Source: Winslowiella arboricola
Lineage (GTDB): Bacteria; Pseudomonadota; Gammaproteobacteria; Enterobacterales; Enterobacteriaceae
Direction: 5' to 3'
Assembly: GCF_025527015.1 (NCBI RefSeq)
Contig: NZ_JAODIM010000043.1
Location: forward strand, 1,397,862 to 1,461,861
DNA: 64,000 bases
Shown here: positions 36,916 through 46,133 of the stretch, piece by piece
How the letters are laid out: every line of letters begins with the position of its first letter
How positions within the stretch are numbered: position 1 is the first letter of the stretch
Translations under genes and position numbers: made by a program
The notes under the pieces: model-generated
What the model saw: only the letters and a program-made list of their open reading frames with translations
Databases searched by the model: none
What the model was told of the DNA's origin: nothing

Positions 36916-38271
36916 ATGTCGAGTTATTTTGCGTCGCGCGTACTGCTGGCAGACGGCTGGCAACACGCGGTTCGTATTGAAGTCGATGCGCGGGGAATTA
37001 TCACCGGTATCCACACCAGCAGTGACGCCGACGGCGCCATTACCCTGCCCGGCGCAGTGGTCCCGGCGATCGCCAACCTGCACTCGCATGCCTTCCAGCG
37101 CGCGATGGCCGGACTGGCCGAAGTAGCTGGCGATCCGCAGGACAGTTTCTGGACCTGGCGCGACCTGATGTATCGCATGGTGCAACGTCTTTCGCCTGAG
37201 CAGGTCGGGGATATCGCCCGCCATCTGTATATCGATATGCTGAAGGGCGGCTATAGCCAGGTGGCGGAATTCCACTATCTGCATCATGACCTGAACGGTG
37301 TTCCTTATCCTGAGGATGAGATGTTGCAGCAGCTGGTCGCAGCGGCGGAACAGGCTGGTATCGGCCAGACGCTGTTGCCGGTGCTCTACAGCTACGCCGG
37401 TTTTGGCGCACTGCCGCCGCAGGCAGGCCAGAAACGCTTTATTCAGAATACTGAGCAATATCTGCGCCAACAGGAAAATCTCAGCACGCTGCTGCGCGAT
37501 AAACCGCTGCATAATCAGGGGCTCTGTTTCCATTCGCTGCGAGCGGTATCGCAACAGCAGATGGACGACGTGCTGGCCGCCAGTTCCACTACCCTTCCGG
37601 TACATATTCATATTGCCGAACAGGAGAAAGAGGTCAATGACTCACTGGCCTGGAGCGGCGAACGTCCGGTTAACTGGTTGCTGGATCGCTTTGACGTTAA
37701 TCAGCGCTGGTGTCTGATCCATGCCACACATCTCGATCAGGGTGAAATCAGCCGTCTGGCCAGCAGCGCGGCGGTAGCCGGTCTCTGCCCGACCACCGAA
37801 GCCAACCTTGGCGACGGCATTTTCCCCGCCACCGACTATATCGCCGCGGGCGGCCGCTGGGGCATTGGTTCCGACAGCCATGTCTCTCTCGATGTGGTTG
37901 AAGAGCTGCGCTGGCTGGAGTATGCCCAGCGTCTGCGCGACCAACGCCGCAATCGTATCGTCACGCCACAACAGCACTCGGTGGGCGACCTGCTGTATCG
38001 TCAGGCGGCGGCGGGCGGTGCGCAGGCCTGTGGCGTAAATAGCGGTTCGCTGGCCATCGGTCAGCGCGCCGACTGGCTGGTGCTGGAGCAGGACGCCTGG
38101 CTGGGCAGCTGCCCGGACCACGCCCTGCTTAACCGCTGGCTGTTTGCCGGCAATCGCACGCAGATCCGCGATGTCTGGGTTGCCGGTAAACAGCTGATTG
38201 CTGAAGGCCGACATGCGCTGCAGGAAGAGAGCGATCGGCGCTTTGCGGCGGTTATGGCGGCACTGCAATGA
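36916..38271 (+). CDS. hutF: Formimidoylglutamate deiminase HutF
   Basis: A 451-residue amidohydrolase-superfamily deiminase. Metal and active-site blocks are ANLHSHAFQRAMAGL, HIHIAEQEKEV, CLIHATHLDQGEI and GIGSDSHVSLDVVEELRWLE, the last being characteristic of HutF. It converts N-formimidoylglutamate to N-formylglutamate and ammonia. CTGAGGA precedes the ATG. Overlaps hutD by four bases. Confidence 0.94.
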   Translation: MSSYFASRVLLADGWQHAVRIEVDARGIITGIHTSSDADGAITLPGAVVPAIANLHSHAFQRAMAGLAEVAGDPQDSFWTWRDLMYRMVQRLSPEQVGDIARHLYIDMLKGGYSQVAEFHYLHHDLNGVPYPEDEMLQQLVAAAEQAGIGQTLLPVLYSYAGFGALPPQAGQKRFIQNTEQYLRQQENLSTLLRDKPLHNQGLCFHSLRAVSQQQMDDVLAASSTTLPVHIHIAEQEKEVNDSLAWSGERPVNWLLDRFDVNQRWCLIHATHLDQGEISRLASSAAVAGLCPTTEANLGDGIFPATDYIAAGGRWGIGSDSHVSLDVVEELRWLEYAQRLRDQRRNRIVTPQQHSVGDLLYRQAAAGGAQACGVNSGSLAIGQRADWLVLEQDAWLGSCPDHALLNRWLFAGNRTQIRDVWVAGKQLIAEGRHALQEESDRRFAAVMAALQ

Positions 38272-38807
38272 TGCATTTCTACCAGACGCAAAAACTGCCG
38301 GTCAGTAAATGGCGCAATGGCGGCGGTGAAACCCGGGAAATCGTCAGTTTCCCGCCGGATAACAGCGAGTTTGGCTGGCGCGCCAGCATTGCGACTATCG
38401 CCGCCAGCGGTGATTTCTCGCGCTTTCCCGGTGTGGACCGGGTGATTACCCTGATTGATGGCGAAAAAGTTGAACTGTCTGGTCCGCAGCAGCCCTCCCA
38501 TGCGCTGTTACTGAATCAGCCGTTCTGTTTCGCAGGCGAACAGGCGATCAGCGCGAAACTGTTCGGCAACACCAGCCTCGACTTTAATATTATGACCCGG
38601 CGTGAACAGTTTAGCGCGCAAGTGGTGGTCAGCAGGACTGCGCAGCGCAGTGAGATGGGCGTTTGTTGGGTGATTGCCGGGGAGTGGCAATCTGGTGCAC
38701 AACGATTGTCGCGCGGTGAAGGCGCCTGGTGGGAGCAGGCGGGTGAAACCTTAACACCGCTTTCGGACGATGCGGTGTTGCTGTTTGCGGCGATAATGCC
38801 GTCATAA
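38268..38807 (+). CDS. hutD: HutD family protein
   Basis: A 179-residue cupin-like HutD/Ves protein: PVSKWRNGGGETREI, FGWRASIATIAASGDFSRFPG and FNIMTRREQF are conserved. HutD of pseudomonads is needed for full growth on histidine, perhaps by limiting over-induction of the pathway; its chemistry is not known. Start codon sits in the ATGA overlap with hutF. Confidence 0.88.
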   Translation: MMHFYQTQKLPVSKWRNGGGETREIVSFPPDNSEFGWRASIATIAASGDFSRFPGVDRVITLIDGEKVELSGPQQPSHALLLNQPFCFAGEQAISAKLFGNTSLDFNIMTRREQFSAQVVVSRTAQRSEMGVCWVIAGEWQSGAQRLSRGEGAWWEQAGETLTPLSDDAVLLFAAIMPS

Positions 38808-38907
38808 CCATTGGTACAAATCATCGGCACGGGGGGCGGGAACGCCGACCTGCACCGGATTGCGAAATTTTGCAGGGGTGGCGTTATTGTCACCCACTGC
38901 CAAAGCC

Positions 38908-39663
38908 TCAGCCGTGGCCTTTAAACCGCCCTAACAACTTATAGCGCGAGCCGGGATAGAGCAGTCTGGCATAGGTGACGATTTTCGCCTCGCTCCAGGT
39001 CTGACGACGAATCAGCAGACAGGGTTCATGCTCGTCCAGCGCCAGATGCTTGCGCTGACGCATATCCGGCAATACCGCTTCGACAATATGCTCGCCCGCC
39101 GTCAGCGGCGCCACATGCATCAGATAGGTGTAAGGCGTCTGACTGGCGTAATCCTGCCGCAGATAATCTGGCGCCATTTGCGGGTTCACCAGACGATCTT
39201 CCAGCTGCACCGGCAACTCATTCTCGTAATGGATAATCAGCGAATGGAAAATCGACTGACCGGTAGCCAGTCCCAGCACCGCCGCCTGTTCCGGGTCCGC
39301 TTTTATTTCGCCGAGGGTCAGAATCTTGCTGCTGTGTTTATGACCACGCTGCGCAATCTCTTCCGCGATATTATGCACTTCCAGCATCGCGGTATAGCCT
39401 TTGCTCTCGGCGACAAAAGTGCCGACGCCCTGCATACGGATCAGATAGCCTTCGCTGGTCAGCTCGCGTAGCGCACGGTTGATGGTCATCCGACTGACGC
39501 CTAACCGATTCACCAGTTCGCTTTCCGATGGCACGCGCTGGTTGGCTTTCCACACCCCTTCACTGATCTGGCTGACGATCGCCTGTTTAACACGCTGATA
39601 GATCGGCGCAGGCTGATCGCTCATTGCGGCTGCGAGTTGCGAAATGGCAGTCTGCTCGACCAT
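38908..39663 (-). CDS. hutC: Histidine utilisation repressor HutC (copy 2)
   Basis: A 251-residue GntR/UTRA regulator and paralogue of the one at 33932. The recognition part is the same (GVSRMTINRALRELTSEGYL), so both should read the same box. The UTRA domain differs (HKHSSKILTLGEIK, MHVAPLTAGEHIVEAVLPD). AAGGATC lies before ATG 39663. A perfect TGTATATACA lies 54 bp upstream. It diverges from hutH. Two HutC-like repressors with one box motif suggest two inducers. Confidence 0.9.
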   Translation of the reverse strand: MVEQTAISQLAAAMSDQPAPIYQRVKQAIVSQISEGVWKANQRVPSESELVNRLGVSRMTINRALRELTSEGYLIRMQGVGTFVAESKGYTAMLEVHNIAEEIAQRGHKHSSKILTLGEIKADPEQAAVLGLATGQSIFHSLIIHYENELPVQLEDRLVNPQMAPDYLRQDYASQTPYTYLMHVAPLTAGEHIVEAVLPDMRQRKHLALDEHEPCLLIRRQTWSEAKIVTYARLLYPGSRYKLLGRFKGHG

Positions 39664-39717
39664 ATTAGAGATCCTTAATAAACGAATTAACCTCAGTTTA
39701 CTGCCTGATTGCGCAAA

Positions 39718-39727
39718 TGTATATACA
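39718..39727. promoter_or_regulatory. HutC box upstream of hutC2
   Basis: TGTATATACA, exact palindrome, in the 351-bp divergent gap between hutC2 and hutH. It probably autoregulates hutC2. The rest of this gap up to 39866 has no gene. Confidence 0.7.
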
Positions 39728-39866
39728 TCTGCAGGCTGCCACCTTGCACGCCGGTGGTGCGATCACTGCCTTATCACGGTGCAACTGCACGCCGTCACTT
39801 GCCGCTACCTGTCTCAGAAGCCGCGCAGCACGGTAAAGCCATTTTGTGATCGGGTTGGCACAGTGA

Positions 39867-39896
39867 TTGCTTGGTTGTATAGACAAGACTATACAC
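39867..39896 (+). promoter_or_regulatory. hutH promoter with embedded HutC box
   Basis: TTGCTT (39867-39872), a 17-bp spacer and TATACA (39890-39895) form a plausible sigma-70 promoter. TGTATAGACA (39876-39885) lies inside the spacer, so HutC binding would block polymerase. Predicted start about 39902, leaving a leader of ~113 nt. Confidence 0.65.
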
Positions 39897-39949
39897 TTAT
39901 GCTTCACTCAATATAGTCAACCCTCACTCAGCCTGTTGCTCTTTAGCAG

Positions 39950-39985
39950 CGGGTGATATACCCGGTAATAACCGGGTTTTCTCTT
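39950..39985 (+). terminator. Competing antiterminator/terminator hairpins in the hutH leader
   Basis: Terminator: ACCCGGT (39960-39966), loop AATA, ACCGGGT (39971-39977), then TTTCTCTT. Alternative hairpin: CGGGT (39950-39954), loop GATAT, ACCCG (39960-39964). They share ACCCG and cannot form together. The terminator lies between the predicted promoter and hutH, so it can only act on hutH mRNA. Confidence 0.6.
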
Positions 39986-39994
39986 CGCCGAACT

Positions 39995-40004
39995 TGTATA
40001 GACA
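39995..40004 (+). promoter_or_regulatory. Second HutC box just before hutH
   Basis: TGTATAGACA followed by the ribosome site GGAG and GTATACT, so the box nearly touches the translation start. It could act as a roadblock or pair with the upstream box at 39876. Confidence 0.6.
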
Positions 40005-40014
40005 GGAGTATACT

Positions 40015-41568
40015 ATGTCGCTCACTACGCAAGAATGTCGTTTAATCCCCGGCGCGGTGGATTTAGCGATGCTCAAGACCATTTACCATGGCGGCGTAAC
40101 CCTGACACTGGATGACAGCGCACGTGAAGAAGTGCTGAAAGCGCACGATACCGTGACCGCCATCGTCAGCTCGGGCAAGGTTACCTACGGCATCAACACC
40201 GGCTTTGGCAAACTGGCGCAGACCTCGATTCCGGCGCAGCGTCTGGCCGAATTGCAGCGCAATCTGGTGTTATCGCACAGTGTGGGGCTTGGCGATCTGC
40301 TGCCCGATAACGTGGTGCGCCTGGTGATGGCGACCAAAGTGATCAGCCTGGCGCGCGGCCACTCCGGGGTGCGTATCGAGCTGATTGATGCGCTGATCAC
40401 CCTGTTTAATGCCGGCATTATGCCCTGCATCCCGGAAAAAGGTTCCGTCGGCGCGTCCGGCGATCTGGCGCCGTTAGCACATCTTTCCCTGATGCTGCTC
40501 GGCGAAGGCGAAGTGCGCGTAGCGGGCAAACTGATCGACGCGGTTGCGGGGCTGAAACTGGCCGGACTGCAACCTTTTGTGCTGGGTCCAAAAGAGGGCC
40601 TGGCGTTGCTCAACGGCACCCAGGTCTCTACTGCGCTGGCGCTGCGCGGTCTGTTCGAGGCGGAAAAAGTGTTTGCCGCCGGGCTGGTGGCTGGCGCGCT
40701 GTCGCTGGAAGCAATTAAAGGTTCGATTAAACCTTACGATTCACGTATTCATCAGGCACGCGGTCAAAGCGGACAAATTGCCGTGGCTGAGGCGGTCTCA
40801 ACGCTGCTGGCAGGCAGTGAAATCCTTACATCGCATGCCAACTGTGGCCGCGTGCAGGATCCCTATTCAATTCGTTGCGTACCGCAGGTGATGGGCGCTT
40901 GTCTCGATAACCTGAGCCACTCCGCACGCGTATTGCAGATTGAAGCCAATGCCGCTTCCGATAACCCGCTGGTGTTTTCCGCAACCGGTGATGTGATCTC
41001 TGGCGGCAATTTCCACGCCGAACCGGTCGCCTTTGCCGTCGATATTATCGCACTGGCGGTGGCGGAAATCGGCGCCATCTCCGAACGTCGCATGGCGCTG
41101 CTGCTGGATACCGGCCTCTCCGGCCTGCCGCCGTTCCTGGTTAACGATGGCGGCGTCAACTCCGGTTTTATGATTGCCCAGGTGACCGCCGCGGCGCTGG
41201 CTTCCGAAAACAAATCCCTCGCCCATCCCGGCAGCGTCGACAGTCTGCCGACGTCCGCCAATCAGGAAGATCATGTCTCGATGGCGACTTACGCCGCACG
41301 TCGTCTGGGCGCCATGTGCTTTAACACTGCCGCCGTGGTGGGGATTGAAGCGATGGCCGCAGCGCAGGGGATCGATTTCCATCGTCCGCTGCAAAGCTCG
41401 GCGATGCTGGAAGCAGAACTGGCGCAGCTGCGTCAGCGCGTCGCCTTCCTCGATAAAGATCGTCTGATGGCCCCCGATATCGAACAGATGCGCCTGTGGG
41501 CAAGCAGCGACAGCTGGCCCGCGCATATTGCCGCCCTGCTGCCAAGCCATGCACGCGAAGCCCACTAA
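40015..41568 (+). CDS. hutH: Histidine ammonia-lyase HutH
   Basis: A 517-residue lyase that turns histidine into urocanate and ammonia. The MIO cofactor triad Ala-Ser-Gly is in [15 protein letters not shown] (about residue 147). Other blocks: [35 protein letters not shown]-like [26 protein letters not shown] 40015 with GGAG is chosen; an upstream TTG extends the frame seven codons into the operator. First gene of hutH-hutU-hisC-like-lldD-like. Confidence 0.96.
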   Translation: MSLTTQECRLIPGAVDLAMLKTIYHGGVTLTLDDSAREEVLKAHDTVTAIVSSGKVTYGINTGFGKLAQTSIPAQRLAELQRNLVLSHSVGLGDLLPDNVVRLVMATKVISLARGHSGVRIELIDALITLFNAGIMPCIPEKGSVGASGDLAPLAHLSLMLLGEGEVRVAGKLIDAVAGLKLAGLQPFVLGPKEGLALLNGTQVSTALALRGLFEAEKVFAAGLVAGALSLEAIKGSIKPYDSRIHQARGQSGQIAVAEAVSTLLAGSEILTSHANCGRVQDPYSIRCVPQVMGACLDNLSHSARVLQIEANAASDNPLVFSATGDVISGGNFHAEPVAFAVDIIALAVAEIGAISERRMALLLDTGLSGLPPFLVNDGGVNSGFMIAQVTAAALASENKSLAHPGSVDSLPTSANQEDHVSMATYAARRLGAMCFNTAAVVGIEAMAAAQGIDFHRPLQSSAMLEAELAQLRQRVAFLDKDRLMAPDIEQMRLWASSDSWPAHIAALLPSHAREAH

Positions 41569-41585
41569 TTGAGGAGAAGGACATA

Positions 41586-43271
41586 ATGAGCGAATCCCTG
41601 AGCAAAGCGGTAGCCCGCGAAATCCGAGCCCCGCACGGCAGTGAACTGCACTGTGCCAACTGGCTGATCGAAGCCGCGTACCGCATGATCCAGAATAACC
41701 TCGACCCGGATGTTGCCGAGCGTCCGGAAGATTTGGTGGTCTACGGCGGGATTGGTAAAGCGGCACGTAACTGGGAGTGCTTTGAGCAGATTCTGCGCTC
41801 ACTGCGCGCCCTGCAACCTGAAGAGACCCTGCTGGTGCAGTCCGGCAAACCGGTAGGCGTGTTCCGCACCCATGCCGATGCACCGCGCGTGCTGATCGCC
41901 AACTCTAATCTGGTGCCCCACTGGGCGACCTGGGATCACTTCCACGAGCTGGATAAAGCCGGACTGATGATGTACGGCCAGATGACCGCCGGTTCCTGGA
42001 TCTATATCGGTGCGCAGGGCATTGTGCAGGGCACGTTTGAAACCTTCGTCGAAGCGGGACGTCAGCACTATAACGGCGACCTGAGCGGCAAATGGATTCT
42101 GACCGCCGGACTCGGCGGCATGGGCGGCGCGCAACCGCTGGCTGGCGTACTGGCGGGCGCATCGGTGCTGGCAGTAGAGTGTCAGGAGTCACGTATCGAC
42201 TTCCGTCTGCGCACCCGCTATCTCGATTACAAAGCTTTCAGCATTGATGAAGCGCTGAAAATGATTGCCGACGCCAGGCATGAAAAACGTGCGATTTCGG
42301 TCGGCCTGCTGGGCAATGCAGCAGACATTCTGCCGGAACTGGTGAAACGCGCACAGGCGGGTGGCATCAAACCGGATATCGTTACCGACCAGACCTCCGC
42401 GCACGACCCGATTAACGGCTATCTGCCGCAGGGCTGGGATCTCGACCGCTGGGCCAGCGAACGCACCAGCGACCCGAAAGCCGTAGAGAAAGCCGCGCGC
42501 GCCTCAATGGCGGTGCATGTGCAGGCGATGCTCGACTTCTGCCATATGGGCATTCCTACTGTCGACTACGGCAACAATATTCGTCAGGTGGCGCTGGAAG
42601 AAGGGGTGAAAAACGCTTTTGATTTCCCGGGCTTTGTACCGGCCTATATCCGTCCGCTGTTTTGCGAAGGTAAAGGACCGTTCCGCTGGGTGGCGCTGTC
42701 CGGCGATCCTGAAGATATCTATAAAACCGATGCCAGACTGAAAGAGCTGTTCCCGCACCACACCAATCTGCACCGCTGGCTGGATATGGCGCAGGAGCGT
42801 ATCGCCTTCCAGGGCTTACCGGCGCGTATCTGCTGGCTGGGCCTCGGTGAACGCCACCTGGCCGGACTGGCATTTAACGAAATGGTGCGTAATGGCGAGC
42901 TGAAAGCGCCGGTTGTGATTGGCCGTGATCATCTTGACTGTGGTTCGGTGGCTTCGCCAAACCGCGAAACCGAAGCGATGAAAGATGGCTCCGATGCGGT
43001 ATCCGACTGGCCGCTGCTGAACGCCCTGCTGAATACCGCTGGCGGCGCCACTTGGGTCAGTCTGCATCATGGCGGCGGGGTCGGTATGGGCTTTTCGCAA
43101 CATGCTGGCATGGTTATCGTCTGTGATGGCACAAACGAAGCCGACGCGCGGCTGTCACGCGTACTGTGGAATGACCCGGCTACCGGCGTAATGCGTCATG
43201 CGGATGCCGGTTATGAACTGGCCCAGTCCTGCGCGCAGCAGCATCAGCTGAATCTGCCGATGGTGAAATAA
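41586..43271 (+). CDS. hutU: Urocanate hydratase HutU
   Basis: A 561-residue NAD-dependent urocanase. [35 protein letters not shown] (NAD binding), [25 protein letters not shown] and [18 protein letters not shown] are strongly conserved. GAGGAGAAGG precedes ATG 41586, 17 bp after hutH. It forms imidazolonepropionate. Confidence 0.97.
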   Translation: MSESLSKAVAREIRAPHGSELHCANWLIEAAYRMIQNNLDPDVAERPEDLVVYGGIGKAARNWECFEQILRSLRALQPEETLLVQSGKPVGVFRTHADAPRVLIANSNLVPHWATWDHFHELDKAGLMMYGQMTAGSWIYIGAQGIVQGTFETFVEAGRQHYNGDLSGKWILTAGLGGMGGAQPLAGVLAGASVLAVECQESRIDFRLRTRYLDYKAFSIDEALKMIADARHEKRAISVGLLGNAADILPELVKRAQAGGIKPDIVTDQTSAHDPINGYLPQGWDLDRWASERTSDPKAVEKAARASMAVHVQAMLDFCHMGIPTVDYGNNIRQVALEEGVKNAFDFPGFVPAYIRPLFCEGKGPFRWVALSGDPEDIYKTDARLKELFPHHTNLHRWLDMAQERIAFQGLPARICWLGLGERHLAGLAFNEMVRNGELKAPVVIGRDHLDCGSVASPNRETEAMKDGSDAVSDWPLLNALLNTAGGATWVSLHHGGGVGMGFSQHAGMVIVCDGTNEADARLSRVLWNDPATGVMRHADAGYELAQSCAQQHQLNLPMVK

Positions 43272-43315
43272 CGACAGAGCTGGCGTCCCTTCCCCCGTCA
43301 GGCGGTGGAAGGCCA

Positions 43316-43391
43316 GGATGGGGGAGCAAACGACTCTGGACCCCAGATAGCGGCTCCCCCACCCAGCCCTCCCCCATGTTATGGGGAGGGG
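43316..43391. repeat. Two GC-rich hairpins between hutU and the aminotransferase gene
   Basis: GGGGGAGC (43320-43327) pairs with GCTCCCCC (43353-43360) around an inner CTGG/CCAG pair. Directly after, CCCTCCCCCAT (43367-43377) pairs with ATGGGGAGGG (43381-43390). Neither ends in a clean U-tract. They could protect the hutHU message or reduce read-through; they look like a dispersed element but no second copy is in this window. Confidence 0.55.
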
Positions 43392-43418
43392 GTTGGATTG
43401 ATAATTTTGGGGGATTTT

Positions 43419-44531
43419 ATGCTCAGCAATACGCTCCACGCTTTGGCGCGCAAGGATGTGCTGGAACTCGGCGTATATAACGCCGGGCTTTCAGATGAAG
43501 CCGTAAGAAGCACCTGGCAGGTTGAAACCATTTCAAGGCTGGCCAGCAATGAGAATCCGTTAGGCGCCAGCCCGGCAGTGCAGGCAGCGCTGAATAGCAG
43601 CAGTCAGCGCAGCGCCATTTATCCCGATGCCGCCAGCAGCGCGTTACGCGATGCGCTGGCGGTAAAAACCGGCATCGCCGCTGACTGCATCGCCATCGGC
43701 AACGGTTCGGAAGAGTTGCTCAAACTGTTGTGCCTCGCCTTTGTTAACAGCGGCGATCGCGTAGTCACCCTGCTGCCCTCTTTCGGACTGCATCAGCTCT
43801 ATCCGCAGCTGATGGGTGCGCAGGTTGATCTGGTGGCGGTTAATCAGCAGATGGAGTACGACCTCCCGGCATGGGAAACCGCACTGGCGACGCCAGCCAA
43901 GCTGGTTGTCTTCAGTAATCCCTCGAATCCGGTGGGCTGCATGCTCGATCAGCGCGGATTTCAGCGTCTGATTGATGCCGCGCCGCAGGATGCGCTGCTG
44001 GTGGTCGACGAAGCCTATTTTGAGTACTGCGCCCATCTGGCAGCGTATCCCGACAGCCTGACGTTACTGCGTCAGCAGTCACGGCCATGGATTGTGCTGC
44101 GCACTTTCTCCAAAGCTTATGGCCTGGCCGGTTTACGCGTCGGCTATGGTCTGGCAAGCGATCCGCTGCTGGTTGATCTGCTGAATCGCGTGCGTACGCC
44201 GTTTAATATCAATCGCAGCGCACAAGCCGCCGCACTGGTGGCGCTGGACGATCAGCAACATGTACGCGACAGTGCCGCCTGGGTGGTGCAGCAACGCCAG
44301 TGGCTGGCAGCAGAATTGCAGCCTCTGGTACGGCAGATCGCCCCCTCTGAAGCCAATTTCCTGTTTTTCCGCATTGATGGCGACGGCGCCGAACTGGCAA
44401 AAAAATTGTTAGCGTTTGGCATTATTATCAAACCCTGGCTGGAACCAGGTTACCGCGACTGGTTAAGGGTGTCAGTTGGCAGCGCAGGCGATAACCAGCG
44501 ATTTATTGCCGCGCTCAGGCAGGTGCTATGA
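43419..44531 (+). CDS. HisC-like PLP aminotransferase
   Basis: A 370-residue class I/II aminotransferase of the histidinol-phosphate aminotransferase type. Seen: ISRLASNENPLGASP, SNPSNPVG, VVDEAYFEYC, the PLP lysine in RTFSKAYGLAGLRVGYG, and a late Arg in LRVSVGSAGDN. It sits inside the hut operon next to an FMN oxidase and far from his genes, so it is more likely catabolic than biosynthetic. Imidazolepyruvate/histidine or an aromatic amino acid are possible substrates (inference). GGGGGA precedes ATG. Confidence 0.88.
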   Translation: MLSNTLHALARKDVLELGVYNAGLSDEAVRSTWQVETISRLASNENPLGASPAVQAALNSSSQRSAIYPDAASSALRDALAVKTGIAADCIAIGNGSEELLKLLCLAFVNSGDRVVTLLPSFGLHQLYPQLMGAQVDLVAVNQQMEYDLPAWETALATPAKLVVFSNPSNPVGCMLDQRGFQRLIDAAPQDALLVVDEAYFEYCAHLAAYPDSLTLLRQQSRPWIVLRTFSKAYGLAGLRVGYGLASDPLLVDLLNRVRTPFNINRSAQAAALVALDDQQHVRDSAAWVVQQRQWLAAELQPLVRQIAPSEANFLFFRIDGDGAELAKKLLAFGIIIKPWLEPGYRDWLRVSVGSAGDNQRFIAALRQVL

Positions 44532-45685
44532 TCCTCAATCTTAACGATTTTCGTCAGCAGGCCAGACGCGTGCTGCCCGCGTTTGCTTTTAATTACGTTG
44601 ATGGCGGTGCAGAAGATGAGATCACTTTGCGTCATAACCGTGAGGTCTTTGATCGCTGGCAGTTTGTGCCGCCGGTGCTGAAAGACGCCAGCGAGCGCGA
44701 TCTCAGCCTGCAACTGGGCAATGAAAAACTCAGTGCGCCGCTGCTGATTGCCCCCACCGGCTATAACGGCATGCTGCGCTATCAGGCCGATCTGATGCTG
44801 GCGCGCGCCGCACGCGCCGCCAATATCGCCTGGATCCAGAGTACCGTGTCGACAGCGGCGATGGAGGAGATCGCCGCCGACGGCGATGGCAATCACTGGT
44901 TTCAGCTGTATGTGTTAAAAGATCGCCTGGTCACTATCGATCTGCTGAAACGTGCGCGTAAAGCGGGTTGCAGCACACTGGTGGTTTCAGTGGATGCGGT
45001 GCATTTTGGCAATCGTGAACGCGATAAACGCCATTACCGCCGCCCGATGAAACTCTCGCTCAGCAGCCTGCTCAATGTCGCCAGTAAACCTGGCTGGGTG
45101 TGGCGCACGCTAAAGCCGCAAGGCATGCCGGGTTTTGGCAATCTTAAGCCCTATATTCCACCGCAGTATCAGCGTGGCGTCGGCGGCGCGGCCTATTTCG
45201 CAGAGCAGATGGAGACGCAGCTCGACTGGCAGACTATCCGCTGGTTGCGCGAGCAGTGGCCGGGGCAATTATTGATTAAAGGCATTCTGACGGCAGAGGA
45301 CGCGCAGCAGGCGATGGCCTGCGGTGCCAATGGCATGGTGCTGTCCAATCACGGCGGCCGTCAGCTGGATGGCACCCTCAGTCCGCTGCTGATGCTGGCG
45401 GAAATTCGTCAGGCGGTGGGCGCAGAAGCGACCATTTTAATCGACAGCGGTTTCCGTCGCGGCACCGAGGTGGTGAAAGCGCTGGCGCTGGGTGCCGATG
45501 CCGTACTGATTGGCCGCCCACTGCTGTATGCGGTAGCAGTCAATGGTCAGGAGGGTGTCGAACAGGCGTTAACCCTGTTGCGTAGCGAGATCGACCGCAC
45601 GCTGGCGCAACTGGGTTGCAGTAATCTGGCGCAACTGGGTCCACATTTGCTGCATTATGCCGGTGCAATACGCCCTCAGCTATAA
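44528..45685 (+). CDS. FMN-dependent alpha-hydroxy acid oxidase/dehydrogenase
   Basis: A 385-residue LldD/glycolate-oxidase-family enzyme. FMN and catalytic blocks: FNYVDGGAEDEITLR, LIAPTGYNGMLRYQAD, WFQLYVLKDR, VVSVDAVHFGNRERDKR, and SNHGGRQLDGTLSPL with the catalytic His and Arg. It oxidises a 2-hydroxy acid to a 2-oxo acid. Translationally coupled (ATGA) to the HisC-like gene, so the pair probably links a 2-hydroxy acid through a 2-oxo acid to an amino acid; imidazolelactate to histidine would feed the hut pathway. Confidence 0.88.
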   Translation: MILNLNDFRQQARRVLPAFAFNYVDGGAEDEITLRHNREVFDRWQFVPPVLKDASERDLSLQLGNEKLSAPLLIAPTGYNGMLRYQADLMLARAARAANIAWIQSTVSTAAMEEIAADGDGNHWFQLYVLKDRLVTIDLLKRARKAGCSTLVVSVDAVHFGNRERDKRHYRRPMKLSLSSLLNVASKPGWVWRTLKPQGMPGFGNLKPYIPPQYQRGVGGAAYFAEQMETQLDWQTIRWLREQWPGQLLIKGILTAEDAQQAMACGANGMVLSNHGGRQLDGTLSPLLMLAEIRQAVGAEATILIDSGFRRGTEVVKALALGADAVLIGRPLLYAVAVNGQEGVEQALTLLRSEIDRTLAQLGCSNLAQLGPHLLHYAGAIRPQL

Positions 45686-45880
45686 AATGCTATCTCCCTC
45701 CCGGCTTGCTTTAGTCTGGGCAGTACCCAACAGTGGCCTCCCGGTGTTGGCATGAATAATATCAGGTACAGCCCAGGCTAAATAAAAAGAGATAACTCCC
45801 TGATAAAAGCAATATAAAAATATTCATGCTAACCGTCAATTGCTGAAAAAATAAAACCTCCGAAGTTTTGGAGCTTTTAT

Positions 45881-46057
45881 TTATAATTGATAATAACTGG
45901 AGAGGGGATAAGATGATGAAAACCACGTTGATAGCATTGCCATAACTAACATAATACCGACATCCCATGGGATAATCGGATTATGATAATACCATTCAAT
46001 ATTTCTCTTGACTGCTTGTGTTGTTTGCGATTTTTCTCTACGATATAAATCAACCAT
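45881..46057 (-). CDS. Small hypothetical membrane protein, 58 residues
   Basis: Starts MVDLYRREKSQTTQ with an excellent AGGGGG ribosome site five bases upstream. A hydrophobic stretch (WDVGIMLVMAMLSTWF, about 32-47) may span the membrane. The gene is AT-rich and lies in an AT-rich island between hut and the SDR genes. No homologue recognised. Real because of its ribosome site; function unknown. Confidence 0.5.
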   Translation of the reverse strand: MVDLYRREKSQTTQAVKRNIEWYYHNPIIPWDVGIMLVMAMLSTWFSSSYPLSSYYQL

Positions 46058-46133
46058 CTTCACCCCCTAAAATAATCATTAGCTAACTATATATATCACC
46101 TCAATATCAATGCAGATAACTTATGGAAAAGTT

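Noticed and set aside
40867..41883. 338-codon frame antisense to hutH and hutU
   Set aside because: Shadow frame crossing two strongly conserved genes; Arg/Gly/Cys-rich and without motifs.
45762..45968. 68-codon minus-strand frame, hydrophobic
   Set aside because: Overlaps the better-supported 58-residue gene in another frame and lacks a ribosome site; hydrophobicity is explained by AT-rich DNA.
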